From: Symsagittifera roscoffensis
Taxonomy: Eukaryota > Xenacoelomorpha > Acoela > Convolutidae
DNA: 64,000 nucleotides
Direction of reading: 5' to 3'
Assembly (NCBI RefSeq): GCF_963678635.1
Contig: NC_087070.1
Location: forward strand, 19,189,318-19,253,317
Part shown: piece by piece, positions 40,901-54,392 of the stretch
How positions within the stretch are numbered: position 1 is the stretch's first letter
Layout of the letters: each line of letters starts with the position of its first letter
The notes under the pieces: generated by a model
The model's database searches: none
What the model saw: the letters and a program-made list of their open reading frames with translations, nothing else
Told to the model about the DNA's origin: nothing
Made by a program: the position numbers and the translations under genes

Positions 40901-42930
40901 TTCACCGAAATATTCAACTAGAAATTTACCTTGAAAGTTACTAGTTTTTTTAATTAATCAAGAATTACGCTGAAAAAGCCAAACTAATTGATGAGAAAGT
41001 TATATCAAAAGAAGCCTTTTAAACGGACCAACAAAGTTTTTGAAAGCTAAAGTTTTCCAAAATATGTTAAACAAAATACTTTTTGATTGATATCCAAAAA
41101 AATTATGTTTACTATACACAAACCAAAATCTTTGGCTAACGACAAATTTCACGCAACGTTTTTGCGCAACTTTTTGGAAGTTTCATCTGTCTAGTTTTTT
41201 TTTGCATAGTGTAAAAAGCTCCTTTTGATTTTTCCAGCCTAATTTTTGATTGACTAAAATAAAGCAAAATGACTCATTTTTGGGGTAAAACTTACACTAT
41301 AATTAATCTGGTGAATTTCTGAGCAAACTCTGTGCTGTTCATTTTTTTGTCTCATTTCAAGCCAAATTCAGAAAAAAAGCGTTTTATGTCTTAAACTTTA
41401 ATCGTTTTGTCCGGAGAATTCAAATTAGCATCTGTTAACCTGAACACATATAACTTCACAATATTCACAATTTCACTACAATTCAAGCTTTAAGAATCAA
41501 TCGGCCCTTGACCAAAATACTAATGCACTTCATGTGCCGGACTTTTGATCTTCATAACACTAAAATTTTTTGTCTATTTCCAAGATAAATGCTTTCTGTA
41601 CAAGAAAAATAATCACAAAATTGGTTGGCTTTTTTCGACAAATTAGGATATCCCTAGGATTCGATCATTGATTGTTTTCGGGATATTTGATAAAGTTTGT
41701 ATTTTAACTTAGGTCAGTGAATAACTAAGTTGAACGACCTTTATGTGATGTATAAATTCAAACTTAAAAAAATATGTAGAGTAGGTATGTTTAATTGAAG
41801 CGGTCTGCAAAGCCAAACTTATCTGAAACAAGAGTGTGATGTTATTATTACAATTCTAGAATTGATAAAAAACTCTCTAGATCTCTGCAAACCTAAATTG
41901 TCAAAAAAAAATGAAATAGAATTGTTCGAAGCTTGGTGATTTTGTGACACACGTAACAACAACTGAAAGAAATGGAAATAAAAATGCAATGAGCTGAAAA
42001 CATAAAACGAATGAGAAACAACCAGAATAAAAAAGTTTCTCACAATCAAAATTAGTTATTTTCACATAAACTTCAACAAAACATTTAAATTTGTCCTCGA
42101 ATTAATTGCGTATGAATTTTGCTCAAAATATTGCAAGCTAGCAAAAGAAAACGAAAGAAAAATTACTTATTATTTCAAGTGAGCTGCGATGCAAAGTTCA
42201 ACTTGCGTTGTAGGTTTGCAGCAGTAGCACAGTAACTGCTAAGCAAAAGTTTATTTGGTAAAGTGTTTTCCTAATCTAGTGGTTCACAGGGAGAATTTTT
42301 TGTTTTGGATTTTTAAAAACTGTTATTGCAGGGGTATCGACAGAAAAAAAAACTCTGCAAATAAACTTCAAATAATTGCTTTGAAAAAGGAAAAACTTCA
42401 ATCCTTGACTAAAAAAATGAAGATCAAAACTTTTTTAAAATATCCAAAATTATTTTCAAAATACAGTGGATACCCAAAAACAGAGTTTCTCAATTGGTTG
42501 AAATTTTTCTACGACGACAATTTTTTGAGTCAAAATTAGTTTCAAACTCAACCAAAGAGCTATAAAGTTTGTAATTTCTACGCCGCAGGAGGACTTCAAA
42601 AAAAACAGAAAAAACTGACGTTCTCGGACACTTTCAAAAAGTTCAAACCAGTTTTATGATTGGTCAAGTTTCTAGTTTGTCAGTTTGTCGGCTCATTACT
42701 CACATACTTTTGATACCTGCCTCAAATAGAATTTCGTTTTTATGTCGTTATTAAATTGTTTTTAGTAGCGAACGTCAAGTTTTTTTTTTAATATTATTGT
42801 TCGATTATCAGAGTTTTTGTTTTCTCTAACTTTGGGGCATCGTCGTATTAATAAATAATAAATAAATTGAAATCAATTAATTTTAGTAGCGTATTCCTGT
42901 GACTAGAATTATTTTATGCCTTAAGATTAT
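37998..42930 (+). repeat. Tandem array unit 1 (4.93 kb)
   Basis: It repeats at 42931-47864 with only scattered differences; the landmark ACGACGAGGCCCCAAAG lies at 38028, 42961 and 47895. The unit is itself a short element (about 38000-39403) followed by a long element (about 39404-42888) sharing both ends. Small frames inside (e.g. 42255-42539) are duplicated passively and are not convincing genes. Confidence 0.92.
39404..42888. mobile_element. Non-autonomous TIR element, long form
   Basis: The left end GATTTCAAATTATCTATTAA…TACGACGAGCCCCTAAAG is matched in inverse orientation by the right end (CTAACTTTGGGGCATCGTCG…, 42836-42857, then AATAAATAATAAAT). The TIRs are ~100 bp and imperfect. About 2.1 kb of the middle (39690-41780) is absent from the short form at 38000-39403, which otherwise has the same left ~270 bp and right ~1.1 kb. 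No transposase frame is visible. Confidence 0.65.
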
Positions 42931-45900
42931 TTGATTGCAAATTATTTATTAATTATTATTACGACGAGGCCCCAAAGTTAGACAAAACAAAAATTCTGAA
43001 AATTGAACAATGATATTTAAAAAAAAACTTTGGTTGCAAAAATAAATTCAAATACTTTAGTTTAACTATCGTAGGTTGAAAAAAAAATGATATAATTGTT
43101 TCTGTAAATTGTAAATAATTTGAAGTCTCGCTGATGCTCGATTTCAAAACTCAACAAATAAGGAAGCTAAAACGGCGCAACGAAGTTTGGAAAAAACACA
43201 GAAAAAGAAGAAAGCCTTGTTTAATTGAAGCAAGCTGCACAGCCAAACTAATCTGAATAACGAATGTGATGGTATTATTAGAGTTCTAGAATTGATAAGG
43301 AAAATTTTTAGATTTGCGAAACTAAAATCTCAAAAAAATGAAAACTTTTGAGCAGCCATCAATTCTGTGAAAATGAATTGTTCGAAGCTAGGTGATTTTG
43401 AGACAAACGTAAAAATAATTGAAGAAAACTGAAATAAATATGCAATGTGCTGAAAACATAAAACAAATGAGAAACAAACAGAATTAAAAGTTTTCTCACA
43501 AACAAAATTAGTTTTTTTCACATAAATTGCAGCAAAAAATTTACTCAGAGCAATAATACAAATGATGAGAAGAGGGTTATTTGATACAAAGTCAAATCAC
43601 TTACTAAAACTTTTAAACGTTTTAAATTCAACTCAGTTTGTCTGTTTAAATTCGTCCTCGAATTAATTGTTTTTGGATTTTGCTCAAATTATTATAAGCT
43701 AGCAAAAGAGGTCAACTTGCATTGTAGTTTTACAGCAGTAGCACATTAACTGCAAAGCAAAGATTTACTTGGTAAAGTGTTTTCCCAATCTAGTGCTTCA
43801 CAGGAAGAAATTTTGTATCGAATTTTAAAAAACAGTTATTGCAGGGGTATCGACAAAAAAAATGTTCTGCTAATGAAATTTAAATTATTGCTATGAAAAA
43901 TGAAAAACTGAAAGCCTTGATTGAAAAAAATGAATGAAGATCAAAGATAAAAAACCTTTTAAAAATATCCAAAAAGAATTTCAAAATTAAGAAGATACAA
44001 AAACAAGTCTAAGAACTTCTCTATTGGGTGATATTTTTTACGACGACTTTTTTCGAGTCAAAATTAGTTTCAAGTTTCAAGCTCAAGCAAAGGGCTATAA
44101 AGATCGTAATTTCTACGCCGCAGGCGGACTTCAGAAAACAGAAAAAAAACTGATGTTCTCGGACACTTTCAAAAAGGTCAAACCAGTTTCATGATTGACC
44201 AAAGTTTGTTAGTTTATCGGCTCCATTATCCACATTCTTTTGATACCTGCCTCAAAGAAAGTTTCATTTTTTTGTTGTCATCCAATTATTTTTAAAACAT
44301 AAACCAATCCTAGTCACAGGAAGACGCTATTAAGATTGATTGATTTCAAATTATCTATTAATTATTAATACGACGAGCCCCTAAAGTTAGCGAAAGCAAA
44401 AATTCTGAAAATCGAACAAAAATAATTTTAAAAAAACTTGGTTTACAAAAATAAATTCAAATCACTTACTTTAAATATGGTAGATTGAAAAAAATTGTGA
44501 TATTAATGTTTCTGTAAATTGTGGATAATTTGAAGACCTGGTGATGCTCGATTTCAGAACATAACAAATAAGGAAGCCAAAACAGGGCAAGGAAGTTTGG
44601 AAAAAACACAGAAAAAGAACAAAACACTTTCAAAAAAGACGAAGTGAGCTCACTGAAGGATTCAAACCGCTAGTCTCTAGATTAGGAGGAAACTTTTGTC
44701 TTTATGACTGAGCGAACTGTCCAAGTAGTTTTATAGAGATTACTCATTATCTAATAGTTGATAGAGTGCGCCCCTAGTAAAGTGCTTACTGTTCAGGCCA
44801 TCAGAACGGTCAGGGAAATGGTCTCGTTTTGATATTTTTGCTGTTGAACTGCGCCACTAATTGAGTTGATCACTAGCTCAGCAAACAGCAAACAGTTCTA
44901 TTCAGAAGCTTCGGAAATAAGTTATCAGAAAAAGTCATTGCGCAGTTTGAACAGCTAATTTTTAGTGTTTAAACATTTTACTCAAACCAGCTGCGTCACG
45001 ACGTCTTCAATCTATCCTCATGCTAACTCAAATTGCAGATAAATTCTATTTGCAAAGTTTGCTTTAATTTGGTTATTGTTGAAAAAGGCCACTTAAAACG
45101 CAGATGTTAAGATATTGAATTTTTGATAAAAAATACTTTAATCAGAATTAAAAACAAACAACCACCTGTTTTGTTTTATTGAGTAAAGTTATCAATGAAA
45201 TTTTAAAAGAAGTTCAACATAATCAAATTGCGATTAAACAGGACTAGTTTGTTGCTTCCTTGCTTCTTTCAGCTACGAACTTTCTAATATTTGAGGCTGC
45301 AAAACACGAGTCAGTTTCGAGTGAAATGGTTGAGGAACTGTAACTCGATCTGCCTCAACTGTAACTTAATCTGTCTCAATTGCAAAATAACTTATCAAAA
45401 GCACCAATATCTTAAATGCTTGGTAAAAAATTAGCAACACAATTTGAAAACTAACTTGAGGGCTTCACGCTGAAAAAAAAACGAACCAATCAGCCCGGAT
45501 TAAAAGGAGTCTCCGGTTCAATCTGCTTCCAAGAGGCGGAGGCTCTTGCAACCTTATCATCACGATGCTGATAAGACTGCTGCTGAGAAGGCAATTAACC
45601 AGACTTATATTTCAAAAACTGATTCATCCAAGACGCAAGCACCAATTAGAACATCTCTTAAATATTTTGATGTTTTTTCATTGAAAAAATTGGGGATCAG
45701 TGCTAGTGCTTATTTAACTTAACCGGACGAACATTTGAAAATTGAATAGCGTTTCTCTCAATTTGGATTAAGTTTAGACAATGTGAACAGAACAAAAACT
45801 GCTGGTATTTCACCAGATTTATTCTGGTGTAATTTCTTCACCGAAATATTCAACTAGAAATTTACCTTGAAAGTTACTAGTTTTTTTAATTAATCAAGAA

Positions 45901-47864
45901 TTACGCTGAAAAAGCCAAACTAATTGATGAGAAAGTTATATCAAAGAAGCCTTTTAAACGGACCAACAAAGTTTTTGAAAGCTAAAATTTTCCAAAATAT
46001 GTTAAACAAAAAACTTTTTGATTGATATCCAAAAAAATTATGTTTACTATACACAAACCAAAATCTTTGGCTAACGACAAATTTCACGCAACGTTTTACG
46101 CAACTTTTTGGAAGTTTCATCTGTCTAGTTTTTTGTTGCATAGTGTAAAAAGCTCCTTTTGATTTTTCCAGCCTAATTTTTGATTGACTAAAATAAAGCA
46201 AAATGACTCATTTTTGGGGTAAAACTTGCACTATAATTAATCTGGTGAATTTCTGAGCAAACTCTGTGCTGTTCATTTTTTTGTCTCATTTCAAGCCAAA
46301 TTCAGAAAAAAAGCGTTTTATGTCTTAAACTTTAATCGTTTTGTCCGGAGAATTCAAATTAGCATCTGTTAACCTGAACACATATAGTTTCACAATATTC
46401 ACAATTTCACTACAATTCAAGCTTTAAGAATCAATCGGCCCTTGACCAAAATACTAATGCACTTCATGTGCCGGACTTTTGATCTTCATAACACTAAAAT
46501 TTTTTGTCTATTTCCAAGATAAATGCTTTCTGTACAAGAAAAATAATCACAAAATTGGTTGGCTTTTTTCGACAAATTAGGATATCCCTAGGATTCGATC
46601 ATTGATTGTTTTCGGGATATTTGATAAAGTTTGTATTTTAACTTAGGTCAGTGAATAACTAAGTTGAACGACCTTTATGTGATGTATAAATTCAAACTTA
46701 AAAAAATATGTAGAGTAGGTATGTTTAATTGAAGCGGTCTGCAAAGCCAAACTTATCTGAAACAAGAGTGTGATGTTATTATTACAATTCTAGAATTGAT
46801 AAAAAACTCTCTAGATCTCTGCAAACCTAAATTGTCAAAAAAAAATGAAATAGAATTGTTCGAAGCTTGGTGATTTTGTGACACACGTAACAACAACTGA
46901 AAGAAATGGAAATAAAAATGCAATGAGCTGAAAACATAAAACGAATGAGGAACAACCAGAATAAAAAAGTTTCTCACAATCAAAATTAGTTATTTTCACA
47001 TAAACTTCAACAAAACATTTAAATTTGTCCTCGAATTAATTGCGTATGAATTTTGCTCAAAATATTGCAAGCTAGCAAAAGAAAACGAAAGAAAAATTAC
47101 TTATTATTTCAAGTGAGCTGCGATGCAAAGTTCAACTTGCGTTGTAGGTTTGCAGCAGTAGCGTAGTAACTGCTAAGCAAAAGTTTATTTGGTAAAGTGT
47201 TTTCCTAATCTAGTGGTTCACAGGGAGAATTTTTTGTATCGGATTTTTAAAAACAGTTATTGCAGGGGTATCGACAGAAAAAAAAACTCTGCAAATAAAC
47301 TTCAAATAATTGCTTTGAAAAAGGAAAAACTTCAATCCTTGACTAAAAAAATGAAGATCAAAACTTTTTTAAAATATCCAAAATTATTTTCAAAATACAG
47401 TGGATACCCAAAAACAGAGTTTCTCAATTGGTTGAAATTTTTCTACGACGACAATTTTTTGAGTCAAAATTAGTTTCAAACTCAACCAAAGAGCTATAAA
47501 GTTTGTAATTTCTACGCCGCAGGAGGACTTCAAAAAAAAACAGAAAAAACTGACGTTCTCGGACACTTTCAAAAAGTTCAAACCAGTTTTATGATTGGTC
47601 AAGTTTCTAGTTTGTCAGTTTGTCGGCTCATTACTCACATACTTTTGATACCTGCCTCAAATAGAATTTCGTTTTTATGTCGTTATTAAATTGTTTTTAG
47701 TAGCGAACGTCAAGTTTTTTTTTAATATTATTGTTCGATTATCAGAGTTTTTGTTTTCTCTAACTTTGGGGCATCGTCGTATTAATAAATAATAAATAAA
47801 TTGAAATCAATTAATTTTAGTAGCGTATTCCTGTGACTAGAATTATTTTATGCCTTAAGATTAT
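42931..47864 (+). repeat. Tandem array unit 2 (4.93 kb)
   Basis: Near-identical second copy of 37998-42930, with the same short-long element order. Differences are single substitutions and homopolymer lengths. Confidence 0.92.
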
Positions 47865-49862
47865 TTGATTGCAAATTATTTATTAATTATTATTACGACG
47901 AGGCCCCAAAGTTAGACAAAACAAAAATTCTGAAAATTGAACAATGATATTTAAAAAAAAACTTTGGTTGCAAAAATAAATTCAAATACTTTAGTTTAAC
48001 TATCGTAGGTTGAAAAAAAATGATATAATTGTTTCTGTAAATTGTAAATAATTTGAAGTCTCGCTGATGCTCGATTTCAAAACTCAACAAATAAGGAAGC
48101 TAAAACGGCGCAACGAAGTTTGGAAAAAACGCAGAAAAAGAAGAAAACAGTTTCAAAAACACGAATTGAGCTCACTAATGGATTCAAACCGCTGGTCTCT
48201 TGATTAGAAAGTTTCCGTCTTTCTGACTGAGCGAACTGTCCAAGCAGTTTTAAAGAGATTACTCATTATCTAATAATGGATAACGCGCGCCCCCAATAAA
48301 ATGCCTACAGTTCAGGCCATCAGAATTGTCAGGGAAATGGTCATGTTTTGATAATTTTCCTGTTGCACTAGGTCACTAATTGAGTTGATCACTAACTCAG
48401 CAAACAGCAAACAGTCCTATTCAGAAGCATCGGAAATAAGTTATCGGATCAAGTCATTGCACAGTTTGAACAGCTAATTTTTAGTCTTTAAACGTTTTAT
48501 TGAGACCAGCTGCGTCATGACTCCTTCAATTCATCCTCATGCTAATTGAAAATGAAGATAAATTCTTTTTTAAAAAATTTAATTTGGTTATTGTTGAAAA
48601 TTGCCACTGAAGTCCTGCAAAAACGCATGTTAGTATATTGAATTTTCGATTTAAAATTTTTTTAATCAGAATTGAAAACAAACAACATTTTGTTTTGTTT
48701 CCTTGAGCAAAGTTAACAATGAACTTTTAAAACAAGTTCAACCTGCTCACATTGCGATTAAACAGAACTATTTTGTTGCTTCTTTGCTCCTTTCAGCTAC
48801 GAACTTTTCTAAAACTTGTGGCTGCACAACACGAGTCAATTTCAAGTGAAATGGTTGAGGAACTGTAACTCGATCTGCCTCAAATGTAACTTAATCTGCC
48901 TCAATTGCAAAAAAACTTATCAAAAAACTCATCTTAAATGCTTGGTAAAAAAAATTAGAAACACAAATTGAAAACTAACTTGAGGATTTAATAATGAAAA
49001 AATGAACCAATCAGCCCTGATTAAATTGAGTCTCCGGTTCAATCTGTTTGCAAGAGGCGGAGGCTCTAGAAACTTTATCATCACGATGCTAATAAGACTG
49101 CTGCTGAGCAGGCAATAACCAAACTTAAAATTCAATAATTGATTCATCCAACACGCAAGCACCAATTAGAACATCTCTTAAATATTTTGATGTATTTTCA
49201 TTGAAAAAAATGGAGATCAGTACTAGTGCTTATTTAAATTAACCGGACGAACATTTGAACATTGAATCGCGTTTCTCTTAATTTGGATTAAGTTTAGACA
49301 AAGTGAACAGAACGAAAAATGCTAGAATCTCACCAGAATAATTATGGTGTATTTTTTTCATCGAAATATTCAACTAGAAGTTTACCTTAAAAATTGTTAG
49401 TTTTTTTTAATTAATCAAGAATTACGCTAAAAAAATACAAAATAATTGATGAAAAATTTATATCAAAAGAAGCCTTTTATAAGGACCAACAAAGTTTTTA
49501 CAGATATCCAAAAAAATATATTTTTACTATACAAAAATCAAAATCTTTGAAAAAAGACAAATTTCACGTAACGTTTTACGCAACTTTTTGGAAGTTTTAC
49601 CTATCTAGCTTTTTGTTGCTTTGTGTAAAAAGCTCCTTTCGATTCTGTCAGTCTAATTCTTGAGTGACTAAAATAAAGCAAAATGACTCATTTTTGGAGT
49701 AAAACTAACACCATAATTATTCTGGTGAACTTCTGAGCAAATTCTGCTCTGTTCATTTTTTTTGTCTCACTTCAATCCAAATTCAGAAAAAAGCGTTTTA
49801 TGTCTCAAATTTTAATCGTTTTGTCCGGAGAATTTAAATCAGCATCTGTTAACTTGAACACA
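47865..49862 (+). repeat. Partial, more diverged third element copy
   Basis: It starts like the units (ACGACGAGGCCCCAAAG at 47895) but after GGAAAAAACGCAGAAAAAG goes directly into the long-form middle section, about 85-90% similar by eye. It breaks off at TTAACTTGAACACATG (49862), losing the right end. Confidence 0.85.
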
Positions 49863-50790
49863 TGTTGTTGCACCCTCAAAAAACTGTAATCTACAGAGTT
49901 TGTAAAAATCTACTCATATCTACAGTAATAGCACGCAAAATCTGTTATAATCCCAGAGGCGAAGATGCACTTCGTACACCATCAAAGAAGCGGCAGAGCT
50001 CCAAAATGGCTCTAAGAAAATAAAAAGACAAAAATGAAATTCAAAACAACCTGATTCTCCGGTATTCGAAAAAGGGCCCTTTGGACTGACGAAAACCTTG
50101 CATTCTTCACTTATTCATGGCACCTTGCCTTAAACTATTCTCACTCATACTTTATTCCTAGATATCCGGCAGCAAAGAATGCGTAGAACACGGGCCTCAG
50201 GGTTAAATCTTCAACTGGCTAATTAAAGCATTAACATGTCTTGCTTTAAAAAAAAGAGGACTGACCTCAGAACACTACACTTGTAAGCTGACTAGCGTTA
50301 TTAGCACGAAAAAGATCAGCTTCGTGGCTCATTTATTAATGAGCTTGCACTCTTATGTACTTTTAAGCATCGAAAGCAGTAAGTGTAGCACAAAAGGGCG
50401 TCTACGCTTCTGTTGAGTTAATGTCAAACTGCTCAACCGGTATGTTAACTTCATTTTTTTCCTAAAGCCTCAGCGAGAAAGCACTATTGTTCCAATTTTC
50501 GATACGAAAGTAACGGAATATTTGTGCTCGGGGTCGTTTTCTTTTCTTCAGACAACTATTGATTTTTAACTACCATTTTTGACGGGATTTTTCAATATAT
50601 CATTCAAAAGGTATTGTTGACCTGAGATTAAATTTGAAAAGATATTTTACCTATGTTATTTCGCGCTAGTAACGTGTAAGCGGAGATAGTAATGTTATTA
50701 CTGCTCCATAAACCTTAAAAGGCAGTCGGAACACTCAGTGCTTTGCCCTGATACGAGCAGTCTTGTTTTGTCAAAAAACTTAGTCGTATT
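49863..50790. other. Unassigned DNA
   Basis: No gene or strong repeat seen. Confidence 0.4.
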
Positions 50791-50799
50791 GTCACAAAT

Positions 50800-51016
50800 G
50801 AAGTGCGGTCAGTATTTAGACAACCGCGCATTCATACTTGTCAGTAAGCAGCCAAATACTACCAATCAGAATTGAGTTGAGAAAGCAATCTTACGAAATA
50901 AATAATAATCAATAATTAATTTCTTCCTTCCGTCTCTATTCTGATTGGTTAATATAGTATATGTCTGCTTACGAACGAGTATCAATACGCGGTTGTCTAA
51001 ATACTGCAACGTAACC
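50800..51016. mobile_element. Fold-back MITE
   Basis: Inverted arms of about 70 bp start with a perfect 19 bp, CAGTATTTAGACAACCGCG (left near 50810) and its complement (right, ending near 51006). They continue imperfectly through GTAAGCAG and CCAATCAGAAT. The direct repeat GTCACAAAT flanks the structure (50791-50799 and 51017-51025), a 9-bp target-duplication candidate of the Mutator type. Non-coding. Confidence 0.7.
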
Positions 51017-51025
51017 GTCACAAAT

Positions 51026-52476
51026 CAACCTCTCCTAATCTTCGCGCTGCTAGTTCGAAGCCCCTATGAACTAAAATTTGATTGGAAAGGGTCTACATAT
51101 TCTTAAAACCAATAACTATTTAACAGCATCTGCTTTTCCTAATCCTTCGCGATCATTGAAAAGAAAGTGACTCAAAGATTAAATTAAATTGAAAGAGGGA
51201 GAAATCACTGGTGAAGCTGGGTTCACATTTATTAAATGGCTAATTCGGTTGATTGAAAAATATTCGGATTCAACTACAAATTCGTGTGAATTGATTGATT
51301 AATTGTATTAACGACACAAAGGTCTACTTCAATTCTATCACTGTTAGCTTCGCTTCAAACGACTTAAAAAAAGCCAAATTCAAAAAATTCTGAAAAGCGT
51401 TGTCAAAAATTTGAATCGAAATATAAATTTCTTTATTTTTGTGCATTTTTGAAAGTAAAATTAAATGATCCCTTTTGAACCAAATTCCGTCCACACTGGG
51501 CAATTTTTTTCGACTAAATACTTCTGTAACTTCATAAAACTACGGGAACTTTTTGATTACGAGACTTTCTGAAATTGGCAGAGTATCACAATCTAATCAA
51601 TAATTGGGAGTGCTACAACAGCAAATGGCATATAACTGCATGGCGCTGATTGCGACAGAAGAAGGGATGAAAGAATTGAAATGCAGGTGGCTATAATATA
51701 GATCAAAGGTGCACAAGAAGAATATACGTTGGACAGCAGCAGCATAGGTTATCAGTTAATTAATAAATTAATCACTTATCCAAGATAATCACAGAAATAT
51801 ACTTCGGTACGCTAATACAACTTTCAAAAATATATTTATAGATCACAAAGTTATCAATTATCTCGTCTATAATTTATATTTTGTATGAAATTTAACATTT
51901 TAATAAAACCGAATTTCAAATTTTGATCTGAATAGATATTGCGCCTGCGCTTTGAACATTTCGATACCTCCAACATCAAACCAGGTTCTTGGCGCAAAGT
52001 TTTATTGGACCGAAAGGCACTCTGGTTTTTCACAACTCCAGGTGTTTTTTATGCAAATTTGTAAATTTAATACAAATAAGTAGGGTTAGTTAGCTTGTGT
52101 AAGTAGTGTAAGCTCTGTAAGCAGCACGAAGCACGATTAAAATTTAATCGCAAGAACTGAAAACAGAATACAATCCATTAAATAGACATTGTTACATTAA
52201 GTAGAAGAATTTTTCAATTTGACAAAAAGAAGTTTGAGTTTTCCAAAAGGAATTGAAGTTTTTCAAATGACCGGGCCGACTTGTTTTTCTTAACATCATT
52301 AAAATCAGGGTGGCGGTAACTCAAAGAACTATTTTCTTTGAATAAAGAGGTAAGGATATCATTGACTTCAAATGAATTCGTTTTCGTTGAGCAGTTAGGT
52401 TGTATTGAGCAAGCTCGTTTTGTGTTAGAACTTTGTGGTGTCAAATCTGATTTTACTTCTAGGGGGTCAAGTGGGT
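51026..52476. other. Downstream flank of PMCA gene
   Basis: No gene is seen. On the minus strand AATAAA (complement of 52001-52006), about 470 bp past the stop of the last PMCA exon, is a candidate polyadenylation signal. The minus-strand frame at 52214-52480 would be 3' UTR. Confidence 0.4.
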
Positions 52477-52671
52477 TCAAACTTCACACTGGTCTTCATC
52501 ATCGTCTTCAATATCTTTGAAGACCTCGGTGTTGGTGTGCATAAACTTGTGCACGTTTCTACCACCAGCAGTAGCAGCTGAATTCGGACCCCCACTGATG
52601 CTAGCCTTTCGCTCAGCAGCTGCCGCGGTGCCACCAGGGTTAGCCTCCTTCCAAGTGTCCACTACTCGTAT
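52477..52671 (-). CDS. ATP2B: PMCA (plasma-membrane Ca2+ ATPase) alternative 3' exon 3
   Basis: The acceptor TTGTTTAG is followed by IRVVDTWKEANPGG. This matches the phase, position and sequence of the second half of the PMCA calmodulin-binding domain (family consensus IRVV-x-A-F-R at splice site C). The exon encodes 64 residues, Ala/Gly-rich, with NVHKFMHTNTEV echoing the (I/V)HNFMTHPE region of PMCA b-type tails. It ends in an acidic EDDDEDQCEV. It is the most distal of three alternative last exons, reached only if 57441 and 54392 are skipped. GC content and codon use are higher than in the surrounding repeats. Confidence 0.82.
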   Translation of the reverse strand: MRVVDTWKEANPGGTAAAAERKASISGGPNSAATAGGRNVHKFMHTNTEVFKDIEDDDEDQCEV

Positions 52672-52949
52672 CTAAACAAGATTTTGTTCACTATTTTCTG
52701 AAAAAACTTCAGGTATTTTTACTCGCAACGTGCCACCATAAAAAGAGGAAAAGTTTGGTTCGCTTCACTTTTGACACTTCGGGAAACAAACAAAAAACTT
52801 AAATTTCAAAGTTTGTAGTTTGTAATAGCTGGAGTAGGAATCACCAAAAATTTCAAGTTTAGATCAATTAATAACATTTTGAGCAGCACTTTTTAGGCAC
52901 GATTTTCAAAAATTTAAAAGACCAAGGCATATTAAAAAAAACACAGCCA

Positions 52950-53395
52950 ACTAGCAGTTGGAAAAGAGTAATGAACGCAAGGAAACTGAAAAAAACGGCC
53001 TTGTTTTTTCAAGAGCCTTCAACTTTTAAATTTCGAAGAAAAAAATAGATGGCCTTAAAGCTCTTTGAATTTGTAGAACAATTTATGGTGCACACTTTTT
53101 TGTTAAAACTAACCCCACTTGAGAAAACTGGATCAATACGTAAAACTTTAATTTTGCCTCGAAATCTGATACTTAATTTCCATTTTCGAAATCAGAAGTC
53201 GATCACAATTTTCGTAACCTTTACAATTTTCCTGTTCGATAGTGGAGTTTGCCTAGCTTTTAACAATAAATGCACTGAATTTAAAAAGAAATCACAAGTC
53301 AAACTGCGAAAAATTTTAAAACTTTAACCTTGCAAAAACAACGACAATAAAAAAATCAGCACGACCTATATTAGCGTACGTTCATTACTCTTAAC
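52950..53395 (+). repeat. Dispersed repeat family R1, copy 1
   Basis: Shares TTGAGAAAACTGGATCAAT, GTCGATCACAATTTTCGTAA and CTGTTCGATAGTGGAGTTTG, and a trailing GTTCATTACTCTT, with copies at 59150-59490 and 60790-61160. Same order and orientation, strongly diverged. No coding potential; the frame at 53049-53327 is part of the repeat. Confidence 0.7.
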
Positions 53396-54116
53396 AGGGG
53401 TCAATCATAACAAACAAAGACCTTCTTTATAGACATTTTACAAAGAAAAGAAACCCTGCGTAAGCTGATAGGAGATGCGATAAATACTGACGTACAACCC
53501 TGCAATAGTCATCTAAAAACAAAACCCGGATGCCAATGATGAAAGGAAAAAAAAAAACTAGTGACCCAGGCGACCAAGCTTGTAAAAATACTATAGGCTT
53601 GAAAAAGGGGGAAATAGGAGTACAAAAAATCTGGAGTACAGTAACAAGGGGTGATTTTTTTAACGACAAAATATCATTCAACACCAAATGAATCAAGGGC
53701 AGATTTTCCAAGAATATACTTCCTCAAACACACCCTTGCGAAACTTTCACCATCAATATAGCCTCAGACAATCTCATCAAAACAAAAAGGTAAAGCATGA
53801 TATAGAAACACTGGGACCGTACGCGGGTGCTAGGAAAGAAATATCGGGTGAACGAACACAAGTGATTGAGATAAGTTGTCGATACAGACAAATTGGTTTA
53901 TAACTGATTCGTTCGGTGCGATTCCTGTGAAAGCCTTCACAGCACATGGCATCTGGATGGATCTGACATATGACCCTTTTGCGGTAGTTCAAACTTCCTG
54001 AGGACAAACTTTAGTATTTGATTGTACAAAAAAGCATCAAGGACACGTGACATGAACACTGAACAACATAAGGATCGGATAAGTGATGCCGTGAAATGTT
54101 TGGGTGACATTGACGA
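53396..54116. other. PMCA intron DNA
   Basis: Between two terminal exons. Short frames only; nothing supported. Confidence 0.4.
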
Positions 54117-54392
54117 TCAACATTTGGGGTTTATTTTAATTCCCTTGAAGGCAAAAGAGACGTCGACGTTACGGATAAAAGCAGGTATTCGTTGACTCGT
54201 TACCTCTCCTTTGTTTACTTTTCCGCTACTACTGCTTGCATGTGCGTTCCTCAATTTAAGGGCCATAGCAGCCTTAGCAGCCGGGGATGACGGCTGTGCC
54301 TGGAACCTGTATCTTTCGTATCTCCATTTTGCTTCTTTCTTTTTGATGATTCCGTCGTGGAAGTTATCCCAGAACGCATCCGCAACCTCCAT
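54117..54392 (-). CDS. ATP2B: PMCA alternative 3' exon 2
   Basis: After the acceptor …TTGGTAG the exon opens MEVADAFWDNFHDGI. This parallels the M(E/D)VV-x-x-F opening of PMCA a-type tails, which replace IRVV-x-A-F at splice site C. It encodes 91 residues with a basic segment IIKKKEAKWRYERYRF, a Ser/Ala-rich middle and a TGA stop. The remainder has no close match that I recall, so tail function is uncertain. AATAAA overlaps its last codons (complement of about 54130-54135). Confidence 0.78.
   Translation of the reverse strand: MEVADAFWDNFHDGIIKKKEAKWRYERYRFQAQPSSPAAKAAMALKLRNAHASSSSGKVNKGEVTSQRIPAFIRNVDVSFAFKGIKINPKC

Noticed and set aside
42255-42539. 94-codon frame duplicated at 47189-47473
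   Set aside because: Conservation is explained by the recent 4.93-kb duplication. The equivalent region in the older short element (38840-39130) is full of stops.
53427-54007. Several 70-95-codon frames on both strands between PMCA exons
   Set aside because: No shared family features or splice logic; lengths are expected by chance.
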